A DNA stretch of 5,161 bases from an uncultured Sphingobium sp. (GTDB lineage Bacteria; Pseudomonadota; Alphaproteobacteria; Sphingomonadales; Sphingomonadaceae): the NCBI GenBank assembly GCA_913773715.1, contig CAJYHD010000048.1, forward strand, positions 1-5,161. The letters run 5' to 3'. Every line of letters begins with the position of its first letter. The stretch's first letter is position 1. Below the pieces are notes generated by a model. The model saw only the letters and a list, made by a program, of their open reading frames with translations. It was not told the origin of the DNA and ran no database searches. The position numbers and the translations under genes are program-made. This document shows, one piece after another, positions 4,988 to 5,161 of this stretch.

Positions 4988-5161
4988 TCAGGCCGCCGTA
5001 GCGGCTGGATCTTTCCACAGCGCCCCAGCGCGGGGCAGCAGGAAATGGCTAAAGGGCAGGATGGCGGCGCCTACCGCAGGCGCATCTTCGGACAAGGTGG
5101 CGCGGGCCACAGGTGCGACCGCTGGCAGGTCTCGGCCAAGCTCGCGCATATGGTCGTTGAT
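4988..5161 (-). CDS. ROK-family protein, C-terminal end (5' truncated), probable transcriptional regulator
   Basis: On the - strand a frame is open from the window edge to TGA at 4990-4988, giving 57 residues that include RATLSEDAPAVGAAILPFSH and end with a LLPRAGALW segment and an alanine-rich tail. The pattern (L)(x)ED-A-x-x-GAA-x-LP near the C-terminus is characteristic of ROK proteins, and the longer tail with FSHFLLP resembles ROK repressors of the NagC/XylR type more than ROK kinases, which usually end soon after the GA motif. The N-terminal helix-turn-helix that would prove this is outside the window. Codon use matches the neighbours and the frame is uninterrupted. It converges on GH92 with 120 bases between, filled by two hairpins. 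A role in controlling the adjacent glycosidase genes and kinase is inferred from position. Confidence 0.6.
   Translation of the reverse strand: MNDHMRELGRDLPAVAPVARATLSEDAPAVGAAILPFSHFLLPRAGALWKDPAATAA

Noticed and set aside
4791..5018. 75-codon - strand open frame spanning the hairpins
   Set aside because: It overlaps the ROK tail in another frame and the GH92 end antisense; the frame ending at 4988 has recognisable ROK C-terminal residues and is the real gene.
1..5161. tRNA, rRNA or CRISPR array
   Set aside because: Reading both strands by eye I saw no tRNA-like cloverleaf with TTCGAATC-type arm, no rRNA-like segment and no regularly spaced repeats.

Overview
The window looks like a chromosomal piece of a sphingomonad-type alphaproteobacterium. 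It is GC-rich with strong G/C third-position bias, and it carries secreted glycosidases with Sec signal peptides beside ROK-family sugar proteins. This assignment is an inference from composition and protein style; no rRNA or other marker is present.

Layout from left to right: (1) the last 33 codons of a dienelactone-hydrolase-like alpha/beta hydrolase on the + strand (1-102). (2) A complete ROK-family sugar kinase, fructokinase type, on the - strand (99-1022); its stop codon is interlocked with the hydrolase stop in the tetranucleotide CTAG. (3) A 451-base divergent regulatory region (1023-1473), with AT-rich promoter and operator-like sequence inside GC-rich DNA. It holds two near-identical operator-like sites in opposite orientation, an 18-bp palindrome, overlapping back-to-back promoter candidates, and a structured leader next to the ribosome binding site. 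(4) A secreted GH43-family glycosidase from a GTG start (1474-2538). (5) A secreted GH92-family alpha-mannosidase (2549-4867), 10 bases downstream and very probably in the same operon. (6) Two tandem GC-rich hairpins (4885-4967), a probable bidirectional transcription end. (7) The C-terminal 57 codons of a ROK-family protein, probably a NagC/XylR-type repressor, on the - strand (4988-5161).

Taken together this is a small carbohydrate-utilisation locus. The exported GH43 and GH92 enzymes would trim an alpha-mannose-containing glycan, possibly one decorated with arabinose, xylose or galactose. The ROK kinase would phosphorylate a released hexose (mannose or fructose) in the cytoplasm. The convergently placed ROK regulator is a natural candidate to bind the paired sites between kinase and glycosidases. 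All gene families seen are known. The least explained part is the regulatory region 1023-1473: the paired sites, the 18-bp palindrome, and two overlapping helices at the GH43 ribosome binding site.
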